A stretch of 64,000 nucleotides of DNA from Bacteroidales bacterium H4 (GTDB taxonomy: Bacteria > Bacteroidota > Bacteroidia > Bacteroidales > Muribaculaceae), in NCBI GenBank assembly GCA_001701165.1, contig DAAP01000023.1, positions 154,869-218,868 of the forward strand. Reading direction: 5' to 3'. Positions 8,541 through 17,308 of this stretch are shown here, one piece after another. A program made the position numbers and the translations under genes. The notes under the pieces are model-generated. The model did no database searches. It had not been told where the DNA came from and was given only the letters and a program-made list of their open reading frames with translations. The stretch's first letter is position 1; every line of letters starts with the position of its first letter.

Positions 8541-8646
8541 TGAGATTGGAAACTATGGGGAACCGCATCAGTTCTCCAAATTCTGCCGCAATCAAAATTA
8601 TCGCACACCAATACGAATCATACCAATACACCCAATCCGGTTTTTT

Positions 8647-8701
8647 ACTTGGGTAGCGCTTAGGTGGTACTTGGGTGGTACTTAGGTGTTGCTTAGGTGG
8701 T
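8647..8701 (+). repeat. Five-unit 11-bp tandem array
   Basis: Five consecutive 11-mers fit the pattern (A/G)CTT(A/G)GGT(G/A)(G/T)(T/C). They are G-rich on the plus strand and lie about 300 bp past the 3' end of the minus-strand regulator gene, outside any convincing gene. Confidence 0.65.
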
Positions 8702-8818
8702 GCTTTTCCAACCACTACCCTTGTATAACGAAATACGACCCATCAACCCCGCTGTCGGCATGAAATTCATGCGGATTTACAAACAGGAACGGACACATAG
8801 TATCCATTATTTTGTTAT

Positions 8819-8868
8819 TGCTGGGTAACTGCTGGGGAGCTGTCGGGTAACTGTTGGGTAACTGTTGG
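8819..8868 (+). repeat. Four-and-a-half-unit 11-bp tandem array
   Basis: Units of TG(C/T)TGGGTAAC repeat every 11 bp (8819, 8830, 8841, 8852, with a partial unit at 8863). The word is different from the neighbouring arrays, but unit length and strand bias are the same. Confidence 0.65.
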
Positions 8869-9000
8869 CTTGCCCCACAGTTTCAGTATAAGGAATACAT
8901 TCATATAAGTCCGTTGTCAGCATGAATTTCAAAGTCGGGATTCACATACTACAAGAAATAAGTCTGTCAGTGTCATAGTAGTCTCCGTCTCTATCGGTTA

Positions 9001-10419
9001 TTATTCTATGATTTCCCAATAACCCTTTCTATTAGTTCCGACACGGCGTATAGACCCTGATTCTTTCAAAAACTGGATGTAATATTTGGCCATGCGTTCA
9101 GAGAATCCTGATTCTTTTGATAATTGTGGGATAGTTCCCCCGGGAAACAAACGGAGCACTTTCAAGAATTTTTCGATGCTATCTGAGTTTGGGGCAGTTT
9201 GGGGCAGTTTGGGGCAGTTTGGGGCAATTTGGGGCAATGATTCCGTTGCCCCATTCTCGATACCGTAGTTCAGATTATAGAGCGTCAGCGTAAAATCATA
9301 ACTGTCGGAATAGAATTTCGGATGCAGTTCTTCCCGATAGTTGGTTTGCAGGCTATAATCCTGACAGATTTTCTTGAAACCGCTGCCCCGGCGTTCCATA
9401 TATTTGAGGCGGCTGAAAATGTCTGCAAGCACAGGGTTACGGCGGCGCGACTTAATGCTCATGATGTCACAATCCTGAACAGGTTTGTTTTCGTACATTC
9501 CTCCGGGAGAGGAAATCTCTATGCGGTTGTCGAAGATGTCAATGTGTACCTCGCCGCCGATTTCAATGTAAGACCTGTGTATGAGAGCGTTTACCAATCC
9601 CTCAAGGATGCTCTCTTCAGGATATCCGGGTAATTCCACACGCCCATCCGGGGTCTTGTACCACATCTTTTTTGAATTGCGGCGGCAGAAATCCAGTCCT
9701 TCCTGTAACAAAATGACAAGGCTACCTGAAACTTCCGTATCATCGAGGGCATCCATTATGCCGTGTGCCTGGTCGAGGCCGTTCCAACGGGTACAGAATA
9801 TCCGAGAATGTCTGACAGGGCTTTCGTCTGCCAGCAACGCACCAGCGTTGGTCAACCGTCCGTCCGCGTTCACGATACCCCATGATTCGTAATCGTCATC
9901 AGTAAACTCCTTACCCGTCCTGGCATGGAAAACGGAACGCAGTTTTGTGAATGCGTAATTCTCAAACTTATAGCCCGACAACAAACTGTCATACGACTGG
10001 TGGGAACCACGTAATACCAGCTCCCTGAGCATATTGGCAGTCGCCGGAACACTCTCATTACCGATACGGCAGAATGCAATCTGCTGTCCGTCGCCCATAT
10101 AATAATATGGGGTTATGGTTCCCGGTTCGATACGGACAATCATCAGTGTCTTTCCGTCCACCTTCTCGAATGAGAGCGAGAATTCCGGTACCGGATCAAG
10201 TTTTGACTTGACTATTTCGCTGAATTTCTCGGAAACGTATTGCGGATCTTCCAATCCAATCACAGTATCATCATCGGCCACGCCAAAAATCAGAGAACCT
10301 CCCCGCCCGTTTGCGAAGGCGGAAACGCTCTTGCACCAGCTTTTCGGCTTGTTTACCTCAAGCTGCTGTTTCTTGTCGTAATCGGTAGTCTCTCCGATTA
10401 TATGTACGAGGTCTATCAT
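9001..10419 (-). CDS. AlbA_2 / HATPase_c_4 putative transcriptional regulator
   Basis: 472 aa. An N-terminal AlbA_2 (Schlafen-like) domain lies in residues ~1-130 (KSVSAFANGRGGSLIFGV). A HATPase_c_4 helicase-related domain has LEGLVNALIHRSY, IDIFDNRIEISSPGG and MERRGSGF at residues ~270-350. A low-complexity linker (LPQIAPNCPKLPQTAPN) is encoded by a 10-bp minisatellite, and a winged helix ends the protein (IPQLSKESGFSERMAKYYI). Family members act as regulators, often in mobile elements, with unclear ligands. It is transcribed against the transfer operon and may control it (inference). Confidence 0.85.
   Translation of the reverse strand: MIDLVHIIGETTDYDKKQQLEVNKPKSWCKSVSAFANGRGGSLIFGVADDDTVIGLEDPQYVSEKFSEIVKSKLDPVPEFSLSFEKVDGKTLMIVRIEPGTITPYYYMGDGQQIAFCRIGNESVPATANMLRELVLRGSHQSYDSLLSGYKFENYAFTKLRSVFHARTGKEFTDDDYESWGIVNADGRLTNAGALLADESPVRHSRIFCTRWNGLDQAHGIMDALDDTEVSGSLVILLQEGLDFCRRNSKKMWYKTPDGRVELPGYPEESILEGLVNALIHRSYIEIGGEVHIDIFDNRIEISSPGGMYENKPVQDCDIMSIKSRRRNPVLADIFSRLKYMERRGSGFKKICQDYSLQTNYREELHPKFYSDSYDFTLTLYNLNYGIENGATESLPQIAPNCPKLPQTAPNSDSIEKFLKVLRLFPGGTIPQLSKESGFSERMAKYYIQFLKESGSIRRVGTNRKGYWEIIE
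9188..9236 (+). repeat. Five-unit 10-bp G-rich array with G-quadruplex pattern
   Basis: GGGGCA(G/A)TTT repeats at 9191, 9201, 9211, 9221 and 9231. Five GGGG runs with 6-nt loops on the plus strand fit the canonical G-quadruplex rule. On the coding minus strand the array is read through all three frames to give the Pro/Asn/Lys-rich linker of the AlbA_2 protein. Copy-number change would alter frame unless three units are gained or lost. Confidence 0.8.
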
Positions 10420-10441
10420 CTTTTAATTGAGAATTTGGTTG

Positions 10442-10449
10442 CAAAGTTA
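10442..10449 (-). promoter_or_regulatory. -7 box of the AlbA_2 gene
   Basis: Minus-strand TAACTTTG matches TAnnTTTG, 23 bp before the start codon. Confidence 0.5.
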
Positions 10450-10680
10450 GCAAAAATAATCCACAAAATCTTGATTTACAGAATAAAATTGATGAAAATG
10501 GCTAAATTAAGCAACGATACATTTGTTTTGATCCCCATTTAGAAACTATTTTGGAGATAGAATCTGTGATAAAATAAATTATCGCCAAATATTTAACTGA
10601 AAAATATCACTCTTTATAAAAAACGGAATATTTGACAAAAGCGGACAAACAAGGGCTGTATTCACGGCATTTTCTCTATT

Positions 10681-10725
10681 GTTTTACTTTAGCGCATCCT
10701 ATATGCGCCCGGAATAAAGTAAAAC
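10681..10725. repeat. Nested perfect inverted repeat
   Basis: Outer arms GTTTTACTTTA (10681-10691) and TAAAGTAAAAC (10715-10725) enclose a second perfect hairpin, GCGCAT (10692-10697) and ATGCGC (10703-10708). There is no T tract in either direction that would make it a clear terminator. Its place, upstream of the transfer operon in an otherwise gene-free stretch, makes it a candidate origin of transfer or regulator-binding site. No relaxase gene is nearby to support the oriT reading. Confidence 0.5.
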
Positions 10726-10770
10726 GATGAGAGGTTGTTCTTGGTGCTTCAGTGGTTAAAAATACTACAT

Positions 10771-10827
10771 AATCATACTGTGATATAATCATACTCTATT
10801 TGCGGTTAAATTTCATTCAGAGTATGA
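10771..10827 (+). promoter_or_regulatory. TCATACT boxes upstream of the transfer operon
   Basis: AATCATACT occurs twice, 16 bp apart (10771 and 10787). The second copy forms an inverted repeat with GAGTATGA at 10820-10827. These are candidate regulator sites for the transfer promoter. The rest of 10450-10965 shows no gene. Confidence 0.4.
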
Positions 10828-10917
10828 AAGTAAGTTTGAAATCAGCGTCTTATACTAATTACGGTTAAGAAAAGAAGATTTGTCAGGATATAATTTTCAC
10901 GCACATAATCTTCAATG

Positions 10918-10925
10918 TTACTTTG
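10918..10925 (+). promoter_or_regulatory. Transfer operon -7 box
   Basis: TTACTTTG is close to TAnnTTTG, 41 bp before the first transfer gene. The same GTTACTTTGC word occurs before the HTH operon at 5551. Confidence 0.45.
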
Positions 10926-10965
10926 CGGAAAAATTAAACTCAAACCCAATTAAACGCAAACGACA

Positions 10966-11388
10966 ATGACACCGTATGTAATATTTGTCATCGTGCTGAC
11001 GATAGCCTATATCATCTATTACGGCTACCATATCAGCAAAGACCTTTACGGCAAGAAAAACGAGAAAGAAACCTCGGTAGAGGAATTTGATGTCAGCGGG
11101 ATGCAGGATGAAGTTGTGGCCACTCCGGTCAGGGAAAGCGGTAACGGATTCTCTCTCGGGGAAGAGACTGCCCCTGACAATGACCATTCAAGGGTTGCCG
11201 CCACGGAAGTGGAAACCCCATCAGGCGGCACAGGCCGTTTTGACAACCTTACAGACAATATGGACGAGACCGACGTGACGAGCGAGGGTGGTGTCTCGTT
11301 TGAAGAACTTGAACAGATGCTGTATGACAAGAAATCAGACATTGCTTTCCGTAAATCCACAGTCAGCCATACCCGTGAGACATATTGA
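10966..11388 (+). CDS. Small membrane-anchored transfer-operon protein
   Basis: 140 aa: one N-terminal membrane helix (residues 4-20, VIFVIVLTIAYIIYYGY), then a charged, Asp/Glu/Thr-rich disordered cytosolic or periplasmic part. It opens the transfer operon where TraA-D-type genes usually lie, but I cannot assign it to one of them. The next gene overlaps its 3' end by 14 bp. Confidence 0.6.
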   Translation: MTPYVIFVIVLTIAYIIYYGYHISKDLYGKKNEKETSVEEFDVSGMQDEVVATPVRESGNGFSLGEETAPDNDHSRVAATEVETPSGGTGRFDNLTDNMDETDVTSEGGVSFEELEQMLYDKKSDIAFRKSTVSHTRETY

Positions 11389-11710
11389 TCCTATAAGAGT
11401 GGTACTGACGGCAATCCTGTCCGTTTGCTGCCTGTCCGCTTCCGCAAAATGCGGCGGAGTGGATTACAGTTGGGGTGCGGACGGACTGGCGAAAGCCCAT
11501 GACTTCGTGATTACCATGCTGCTGTATGTGGTGTATATCTGCTATGCGGTGGCCGGAATCGTGTCCGTCATCGCCAGCCTGCAGATTTACTTCAAGATAA
11601 ACGCCGGAGAAGAAGGCTGGAAGAAAGAGATAATGATGGTGGTGGGAGCCATCCTGTTCATTATCGGAGCGACCATCGTGTTCCCCGCCTTTTTCGGCTA
11701 CCGTGTATAA
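11375..11710 (+). CDS. traE: TraE-like DUF4134 protein, copy 1
   Basis: About 111 aa from GTG 11375. It has a signal sequence (VVLTAILSVCCLSASA), then a DUF4134 module of two membrane helices joined by a short charged loop (NAGEEGWKKEIMMVVGAILFIIGATIVFPAFFGY). In CTnDOT-type elements this is TraE, a small inner-membrane pilin-like or channel component of the mating apparatus. A second DUF4134 gene follows, so the element has two versions. The start is uncertain because the frame extends back inside the previous gene. Confidence 0.75.
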   Translation: MRHIDPIRVVLTAILSVCCLSASAKCGGVDYSWGADGLAKAHDFVITMLLYVVYICYAVAGIVSVIASLQIYFKINAGEEGWKKEIMMVVGAILFIIGATIVFPAFFGYRV

Positions 11711-11847
11711 AAGAGACTCAAATGCGCAAATGAGAAATAAGAGAACCGTAAAACAATTTTGAAACAAAACAGATGAACAAATTACAGAAAATCAAGAATT
11801 CCATCAAGAAATTCGTCACATCACCTTGATTCAACTCACTGGCGGTC

Positions 11848-12141
11848 ATGCTGCTTGTCGGCACCGTTGCCTGTCTCGCCCAGAACACCGCAGGCAACTA
11901 CGAAGCCGGTACTACGGCCCTGACCACGGTCAGCGAGGAAATCGCCAAGTATGTACCCATCGTTGTCAAGCTCTGCTACGCCATTGCCGGCGTCGTGGCC
12001 GTCGTAGGTGCGATCAGCGTCTATATCGCCATGAACAACGAGGAGCAGGACGTCAAGAAGAAGATCATGATGGTGGTCGGAGCCTGCATCTTCCTGATTG
12101 CAGCAGCTCAGGCACTGCCTCTGTTCTTCGGAATCTCCTGA
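11848..12141 (+). CDS. traE: TraE-like DUF4134 protein, copy 2, with in-frame TGA in its leader
   Basis: 97 aa from ATG 11848. It is a clear DUF4134 protein (LCYAIAGVVAVVGAISVYIAMNNEEQDVKKKIMMVVGACIFLIAAAQALPLFFG). The expected start is ATG 11773, giving MNKLQKIKNSIKKFVTSP, but codon 19 is TGA (11827-11829) and the frame then continues without break into the recognised protein. Translation from 11848 would still leave a membrane-targeting segment (MLLVGTVACLAQ). Either this copy has a recent nonsense mutation with internal restart, or the sequence has an error. Copy 1 could substitute. Confidence 0.75.
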   Translation: MLLVGTVACLAQNTAGNYEAGTTALTTVSEEIAKYVPIVVKLCYAIAGVVAVVGAISVYIAMNNEEQDVKKKIMMVVGACIFLIAAAQALPLFFGIS

Positions 12142-12145
12142 CCTT

Positions 12146-12445
12146 ATGGCAGAGAACGCAGACAACGGCTATACTGCATACCCGGTTTTCAAGGGGCTTC
12201 AAAAGCCTCTTGAATTCCTGGGTATCCAGGGCCGCTACATCTACTGGGCTGCCGGAGCAGCGGGCGGTGCGATAGTCGGATTCATAATCGGCTACTGTGT
12301 ACTGGGCTTTCTCGCCGGACTTGTCGTACTGGTTATGGCAGTCAGCACGGGAGCCGGTTTAATCATGGTGAAACAGCGCAAAGGGCTTCACACCAAGAAA
12401 ACAGACAAAGGGATATTCGTTTACACCTGTTCAAAAAAGATTTGA
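12146..12445 (+). CDS. traF: TraF-like DUF4133 protein
   Basis: 99 aa from ATG 12146, 4 bp after traE. Its YPVFKGLQKPLEFLGIQGRYI stretch followed by two membrane helices (YWAAGAAGGAIVGFIIGYCVLGF, LVVLVMAVSTGAG) is characteristic of DUF4133/TraF, a VirB3-like inner-membrane component that usually precedes the VirB4 ATPase. Here a lipoprotein and an acidic protein are inserted between the two, which is not the standard CTnDOT order. Confidence 0.85.
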   Translation: MAENADNGYTAYPVFKGLQKPLEFLGIQGRYIYWAAGAAGGAIVGFIIGYCVLGFLAGLVVLVMAVSTGAGLIMVKQRKGLHTKKTDKGIFVYTCSKKI

Positions 12446-12448
12446 AAA

Positions 12449-13915
12449 ATGAGACACTGCGGATTGATATTCTTTCTTGCCTTGTTCCTTGCCGGATGTT
12501 CGGGGAACACCCGTAAAGGGGACGCATTGTCCGCCCACCAAACGGCGGAAAAGGTGAAAGACAGTTGGTCGAAGATGTCCAAGCCCCTTGAGATAGAGGT
12601 CACGGGGCGGACAAAGGGCGAGCTGGAAGCCATAGGCTCGCTTGCCGTATGGCTTGACGGCATGGAGGGCGGCAAAGCCGTGGAGTTCCGTTTCGACGGC
12701 AAGGTGTTCAAGCCCACTGTCCCTGTTCTGGCCGACAGTACGGCATCACCCCATGTCTGTTATCCGTTCCTTCCGTCACTGCATCCGGCCGACACTGTTA
12801 CGATTAGCCATCCGCTCGGCGAAAGACTCGCCGGACAGATCCAATCCGTGACACAGACAAATGACAAAACAAAGATTACAATGAAATTAGAAGAACTTAC
12901 CGCACTGCTGCGCCTGATACTGAAAAGCGACAATATCAGTGATGTGATGCAGATTCTGGAGATACAGGGGGACTGCGTTTCAACAGCAGCCTTCCTGATT
13001 CCGCTTAAGGGGAAACTGGCCGGGACACGTGCCGATGCCGGCAACGTATGTTCTCCCAACAAGGACTGCCTGTTGAACAACGGCATCCCGCACGACTTCA
13101 ACCTCATTCCTACGGAGGATTCCGGAGAAATACAGATATTCCTCAAAATCAACGGGAAGAAATTGTCCATATCCACCACGCTACCGCCTCTGAGACGGGG
13201 AAGCATCACCGAACTGCGCCTTCATGTCAGCAATGGCAAACTTTCCGTAGGCAGCAGCTGGGTAGATACCAAACATCCGTTTGTGAAACCGTCCGTTTTC
13301 GGCACGGACTCTGTCCGCATCGGACATTTCCTGCAAAGGAATGGAACTCTGACCTCCAAATTCGATGAGAATACCCTTGCCTGTGTCATCCAGACAGACG
13401 GGCGACACGGCAAAGCCGTTGCCTTGGACGACAACAGTACGAGCAACTGGTTCGGGAAGAAGTCTTTCCGAACCGGCCATATCTTCGATACGGCTGACGG
13501 CAAGTTGCGTGAGGGCTATTTCGGACAGCCGCAGGAGGATGAGGAACATATCGTGTTTAGTCCCCGAATCCGATATCCGGGCAGTTGCGCATTGGGTTTC
13601 GACGACGGAGCCGCACTCACACAGGGCATACTCCGCCATGCGGACAGCCATGCCCTCAAGAACTTCCAGGACAAGCGTGTGCTGCCGTCGGCCTACATAC
13701 CGTCGCTTGCGGAGATGGCCCGGCTTGCCTACCATCTTGAAAAGCATAAGGACAGCATGCCTGCCTTTTTCAAGATGCCGGAAGGCATCTATGCCACCTC
13801 CAGCGAATCCGGCGAGGACACTTTCTATTCGATTGACATGACCGGATGGTTCGTCACCGCCTACAATTCCAAGGAGCACAGCGATATGAAAACAAGGCTC
13901 TTTTATCTATTCTAA
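12449..13915 (+). CDS. Large lipoprotein with DUF1566-like C-terminus
   Basis: 488 aa. Signal peptide with lipobox LFLAGC (Cys ~17). The middle has alternating strands, and the C-terminal 200 residues carry phrases typical of Lcl/DUF1566-like or fimbrillin-associated surface domains (AYIPSLAEMARLAYHL, GIYATSSES, FYSIDMTGWFVTAYN). A shorter lipoprotein with the same signature (YIPSVAQMRLLY, YWTSTE) is encoded at 26.9-27.7 kb in the same operon. A role as an element-encoded surface adhesin or mating-pair factor is inference. It is placed between traF and traG. Confidence 0.7.
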   Translation: MRHCGLIFFLALFLAGCSGNTRKGDALSAHQTAEKVKDSWSKMSKPLEIEVTGRTKGELEAIGSLAVWLDGMEGGKAVEFRFDGKVFKPTVPVLADSTASPHVCYPFLPSLHPADTVTISHPLGERLAGQIQSVTQTNDKTKITMKLEELTALLRLILKSDNISDVMQILEIQGDCVSTAAFLIPLKGKLAGTRADAGNVCSPNKDCLLNNGIPHDFNLIPTEDSGEIQIFLKINGKKLSISTTLPPLRRGSITELRLHVSNGKLSVGSSWVDTKHPFVKPSVFGTDSVRIGHFLQRNGTLTSKFDENTLACVIQTDGRHGKAVALDDNSTSNWFGKKSFRTGHIFDTADGKLREGYFGQPQEDEEHIVFSPRIRYPGSCALGFDDGAALTQGILRHADSHALKNFQDKRVLPSAYIPSLAEMARLAYHLEKHKDSMPAFFKMPEGIYATSSESGEDTFYSIDMTGWFVTAYNSKEHSDMKTRLFYLF

Positions 13916-13941
13916 TCCACATCAATAAATATAAAAGAACA

Positions 13942-14409
13942 ATGGCAGACAAAACAGGCACATTCATTCTTCGGTTACGGGAGTTTGGAAGTAATTCCGT
14001 ATCTATGGTTCCCCTCCCGAAGCATTTTGAAATAAGTGCGGAATTAACAGATAATTATGAAGATGGTAAAGAACCAACCCAGCTATATCTGGTGATAAGC
14101 ATTAACAGTGTGGAAGACCATGAAGGCAACGGGGATAGCCATGTGCATATTTTCTTATTCCCCGAAGTCAAGATTCCCCTGAAATATTTCGGTGAGTTTG
14201 TCATCGAAGAAGCAGGTGAAAGGGTAATAGACGAAATGATTGATTATATCAGTTGGGACATCGCTGCGTACCTGATAGATGATGACGAGGACAAAGAACC
14301 CTATTTTGACATCATAGAGTATGAGCCATACTGGAGAGAGCATCTGAACAAATGTATCAGCAACGAGCTGAAAGAATGGGGTGAACAAAACACGGATAAA
14401 GACAAATGA
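13942..14409 (+). CDS. Acidic hypothetical protein
   Basis: 155 aa from ATG 13942. Strongly acidic, no signal peptide or membrane segment, with the tail DDDEDKEPYFDIIEYEPYWREHL. No family recognised. Its base composition is more AT-rich than the flanking transfer genes, suggesting a late insertion. It overlaps the VirB4 start by 4 bp (ATGA), so it is now coupled to traG. Confidence 0.6.
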   Translation: MADKTGTFILRLREFGSNSVSMVPLPKHFEISAELTDNYEDGKEPTQLYLVISINSVEDHEGNGDSHVHIFLFPEVKIPLKYFGEFVIEEAGERVIDEMIDYISWDIAAYLIDDDEDKEPYFDIIEYEPYWREHLNKCISNELKEWGEQNTDKDK

Positions 14410-16973
14410 CTTGGTACGTTATCATATTCTTTGCAGCAGTGCTTATCGGTATGGCAATCTCGGTGGCCGCTTTCGGAACGGGAGGCAAACGCAAGCGTGT
14501 CTTCCGTGACATCTATTTCTCCGTGGAGGACAATGACGGCATTGGTGTCATTTACACCAAGACCGGCGAGTATTCCGCCATACTTGAAATAGAGAACCCC
14601 GTGCAGAAGTATTCTGCCGATGCCGACTGCTATTACGATTTCTGCCATCTGTTCTCGGCGGTGGTACAGACCCTCGGCGAGGGCTATGCCATACACAAAC
14701 AGGATGTGTTCTCCCGCCGTGGGTTCGTGCAGGCGGACGCAAAGGAAAAAGAGTTCCTGTCAAGATCCTATTTCTCATATTTTGAGGGCCGTCCTTATAC
14801 CGATACGCGCACATGCCTTGTCATTACGCAGGAATCGAAGAAAGGGAAGCTGTATTCCTTCGATTTGAAGAAATGGAAGGACTTCCTTGTGAAGATACGC
14901 AAGGTGAAGGACCAGTTGCGTGACAGCGGCATGAAGGTGAGGTTCCTGACGGCCGACGAATGTGACAGCTATGTTGACCGGTATTTCACGCTGGACTTCA
15001 ATAGTCCGGTCGTCACCATGAATAATTTCAAGGTAGATGACGAGGGCATCGGCATGGGTGACCGCAAATGTCGCGTGTTCTCCCTTGTCGATGTGGACTG
15101 TGCCGGGCTTCCTTCCCTTGTCCGTCCTTTCACCAATGTGGAGGTGAACAACACAGGGATGCCCCTTGACCTCATGTCCGCCATCGACAGCATCCCGGAA
15201 GCCGAGACCGTCATCTACAACCAGATGATTTTCATTCCCAACCAAAAGCGGGAACTTTCCGCTCTTGAAAAGAAGAAAAACCGTCACGCCTCCATCCCCA
15301 ATCCGAGCAACCAGATTGCCGTGGAGGACATCAAGCAGGTGCAGGAAGTGGTGGCACGCGAGGGCAAGCAGCTTGTATATACACACTTCAACCTCGTTGT
15401 ATGCTGTCCACGTAATGCAGATATGCAGAAGCCCGTGAACCATCTTGAAAACATGTTCGGGCGCATGGGCATCCATATCTCCAAGCGTGCCTACAACCAG
15501 CTTGAGCTGTTCGTGAACTCGTTTCCCGGCAACTGCTACAACATGGATCCCGAGTACGACCGTTTTCTCACCCTGTCGGACGCCGCCACCTGCCTTATGT
15601 ATAAGGAGCATGTGCAGCGCAGCGAGGACACCCCGCTGAAGATATACTATACTGACCGGAAAGGGATGCCCGTAGCCATCGACATCACCGGCAAGGAGGG
15701 TAAGGTCAAGATGACCGACAACTCCAATTTCTTCTGTTTAGGACCATCGGGAAGCGGCAAGAGCTTCCACATGAACTCCGTCGTGAGGCAGCTTCATGAG
15801 CAAGGAACGGATGTTGTGATGGTCGATACGGGAAACTCCTACGAGGGACTATGCGAGTATCTCGGCGGCAAGTACATTTCCTATACCGAGGAAAAACCCA
15901 TCACCATGAACCCGTTTAAGATTACCAAGGAAGAGATAAACATCGAGAAAATCAACTTCCTCAAGAATCTTATCCTGCAGATATGGAAAGGCTCGGAAGG
16001 CATTGTGACAAAGACGGAGGACAGACTTATCGGACAGGCTATCGAGGAATACTACCGCAGTTACTTTACGGGTAAAATTGATGCGCCGCTTTCGTTCAAC
16101 TCGTTTTTCGACTTCGCCGTCGTCCGCATCCCGGAGATTATCACCAAGAACGAACTGAAAGGCATTGACACGGCAGACCTCAATTACCAGCTTCGGGATT
16201 TCTATAAGGGCGGCAGCCACGAGACCACGCTGAACGAGAACATGGACAGCACCCTGTTTGATGAGACCTTTATCGTGTTCGAGATTGACGCAATCAAGGA
16301 TGATGCCACGCTGTTCCCGATAGTCACGCTGATTATCATGGATGTCTTTCTGCAGAAGATGCGTCTGAAAAAGAACCGTAAGGTCCTTGTGATCGAAGAG
16401 GCGTGGAAAGCCATCGCCACCCCGCTCATGGCCGAATACATCAAGTACCTCTACAAGACGGCCCGTAAGTTCTGGGCATCGGTCGGTGTCGTGACACAGG
16501 AGATACAGGACATCATCGGCAGTGAGATTGTGAAGGAGGCCATCATCAACAATTCCGATGTGGTGATGCTGCTTGACCAGAGCAAATTCCGTGAACGCTT
16601 CGACAATATCAAAGCCATCCTCGGACTCACCGATGTGGACTGCAAGAAGATTTTTACCATCAACAGGCTTGACAACAAGGAAGGACGCTCTTTCTTCCGC
16701 GAGGTGTTCATCCGCAGAGGATCGACCAGCGGCGTGTACGGTGTGGAGGAATCGCACGAGTGCTACATGACCTATACCACCGAGCGTGCTGAGAAAGATG
16801 CCCTCAAACTCTACAAGTCGGAATTAGGGTGCAGCCATCAGGATGCTATCGAAAGATATTGCCGTGACTGGGACAACTCCGGCATCGCCGCCCCGTTGGA
16901 ATTTGCCCGACGGGTGCATAAGGTCGGCCATGTGCTCAACCTGCCCACAAGGAACGATAAAAATAACCCATAA
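14406..16973 (+). CDS. traG: TraG, VirB4-type conjugation ATPase
   Basis: 855 aa. An N-terminal membrane helix (residues 3-22) and the TraG N-terminal domain precede a P-loop ATPase core: Walker A GPSGSGKS at ~446-453, Walker B VLVIEEAW at ~660, and the later motif VGVVTQEIQDI. VirB4 ATPases power assembly of the mating apparatus and associate with the inner membrane. Length and motifs fit the Bacteroidales TraG family, so I regard it as intact. It is followed 12 bp later by a small gene and then the VirB5/VirB6-like set. Confidence 0.95.
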   Translation: MTWYVIIFFAAVLIGMAISVAAFGTGGKRKRVFRDIYFSVEDNDGIGVIYTKTGEYSAILEIENPVQKYSADADCYYDFCHLFSAVVQTLGEGYAIHKQDVFSRRGFVQADAKEKEFLSRSYFSYFEGRPYTDTRTCLVITQESKKGKLYSFDLKKWKDFLVKIRKVKDQLRDSGMKVRFLTADECDSYVDRYFTLDFNSPVVTMNNFKVDDEGIGMGDRKCRVFSLVDVDCAGLPSLVRPFTNVEVNNTGMPLDLMSAIDSIPEAETVIYNQMIFIPNQKRELSALEKKKNRHASIPNPSNQIAVEDIKQVQEVVAREGKQLVYTHFNLVVCCPRNADMQKPVNHLENMFGRMGIHISKRAYNQLELFVNSFPGNCYNMDPEYDRFLTLSDAATCLMYKEHVQRSEDTPLKIYYTDRKGMPVAIDITGKEGKVKMTDNSNFFCLGPSGSGKSFHMNSVVRQLHEQGTDVVMVDTGNSYEGLCEYLGGKYISYTEEKPITMNPFKITKEEINIEKINFLKNLILQIWKGSEGIVTKTEDRLIGQAIEEYYRSYFTGKIDAPLSFNSFFDFAVVRIPEIITKNELKGIDTADLNYQLRDFYKGGSHETTLNENMDSTLFDETFIVFEIDAIKDDATLFPIVTLIIMDVFLQKMRLKKNRKVLVIEEAWKAIATPLMAEYIKYLYKTARKFWASVGVVTQEIQDIIGSEIVKEAIINNSDVVMLLDQSKFRERFDNIKAILGLTDVDCKKIFTINRLDNKEGRSFFREVFIRRGSTSGVYGVEESHECYMTYTTERAEKDALKLYKSELGCSHQDAIERYCRDWDNSGIAAPLEFARRVHKVGHVLNLPTRNDKNNP

Positions 16974-16985
16974 ACAACATTCATT

Positions 16986-17288
16986 ATGAACGAGAACAAA
17001 CTCATTGAGGAATTTTGGCGCGATTGCGACAACAACAATTTCAGCAAGGAAGCCACCGTGCTGTTCTTTTACCTGCTTTACCGTCACAAGCGTGACCGCC
17101 ATGAAACGATCAGCATCAATCCGGCCGCATTGCTCAGTCTTGTCAGCGGTTACAGCGTCACGGCGATGAAATCCGCCAGCGAGGAACTGCAGTCACGCGG
17201 ATATGTGGAATACACACCCGCCAACGAGAGCTGCACTTCCGGAAAATACCGTTTTCTCAAGACGGGGACGGTGAAGAAAGGGAAATAA
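16986..17288 (+). CDS. Small winged-helix-like protein
   Basis: 100 aa, no signal. The layout (EATVLFFYLLYRHK, NPAALLSLVSGYSVTAMKSASEELQSRGYVEYTP) resembles a winged helix of the replication-initiator or DnaD type, with the recognition helix at about residues 52-70. A small gene after traG is common in Bacteroidales transfer operons. It may regulate the operon or bind element DNA; no direct evidence. Confidence 0.65.
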   Translation: MNENKLIEEFWRDCDNNNFSKEATVLFFYLLYRHKRDRHETISINPAALLSLVSGYSVTAMKSASEELQSRGYVEYTPANESCTSGKYRFLKTGTVKKGK

Positions 17289-17308
17289 GAAACGACCAAT
17301 CAACAAGT

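Noticed and set aside
8491..8715. Small reading frames on both strands over the G-rich region
   Set aside because: They are composed largely of the repeat units, have no start context and do not match known families.
8647..8868. Short repeat arrays as a possible CRISPR
   Set aside because: Units are contiguous 11-mers without spacers, far shorter than CRISPR repeats, and no cas gene is present.
12760..13209. Long antisense frames across the lipoprotein and transfer genes
   Set aside because: They mirror the codon structure of GC-rich genes on the other strand and lack domains or starts.
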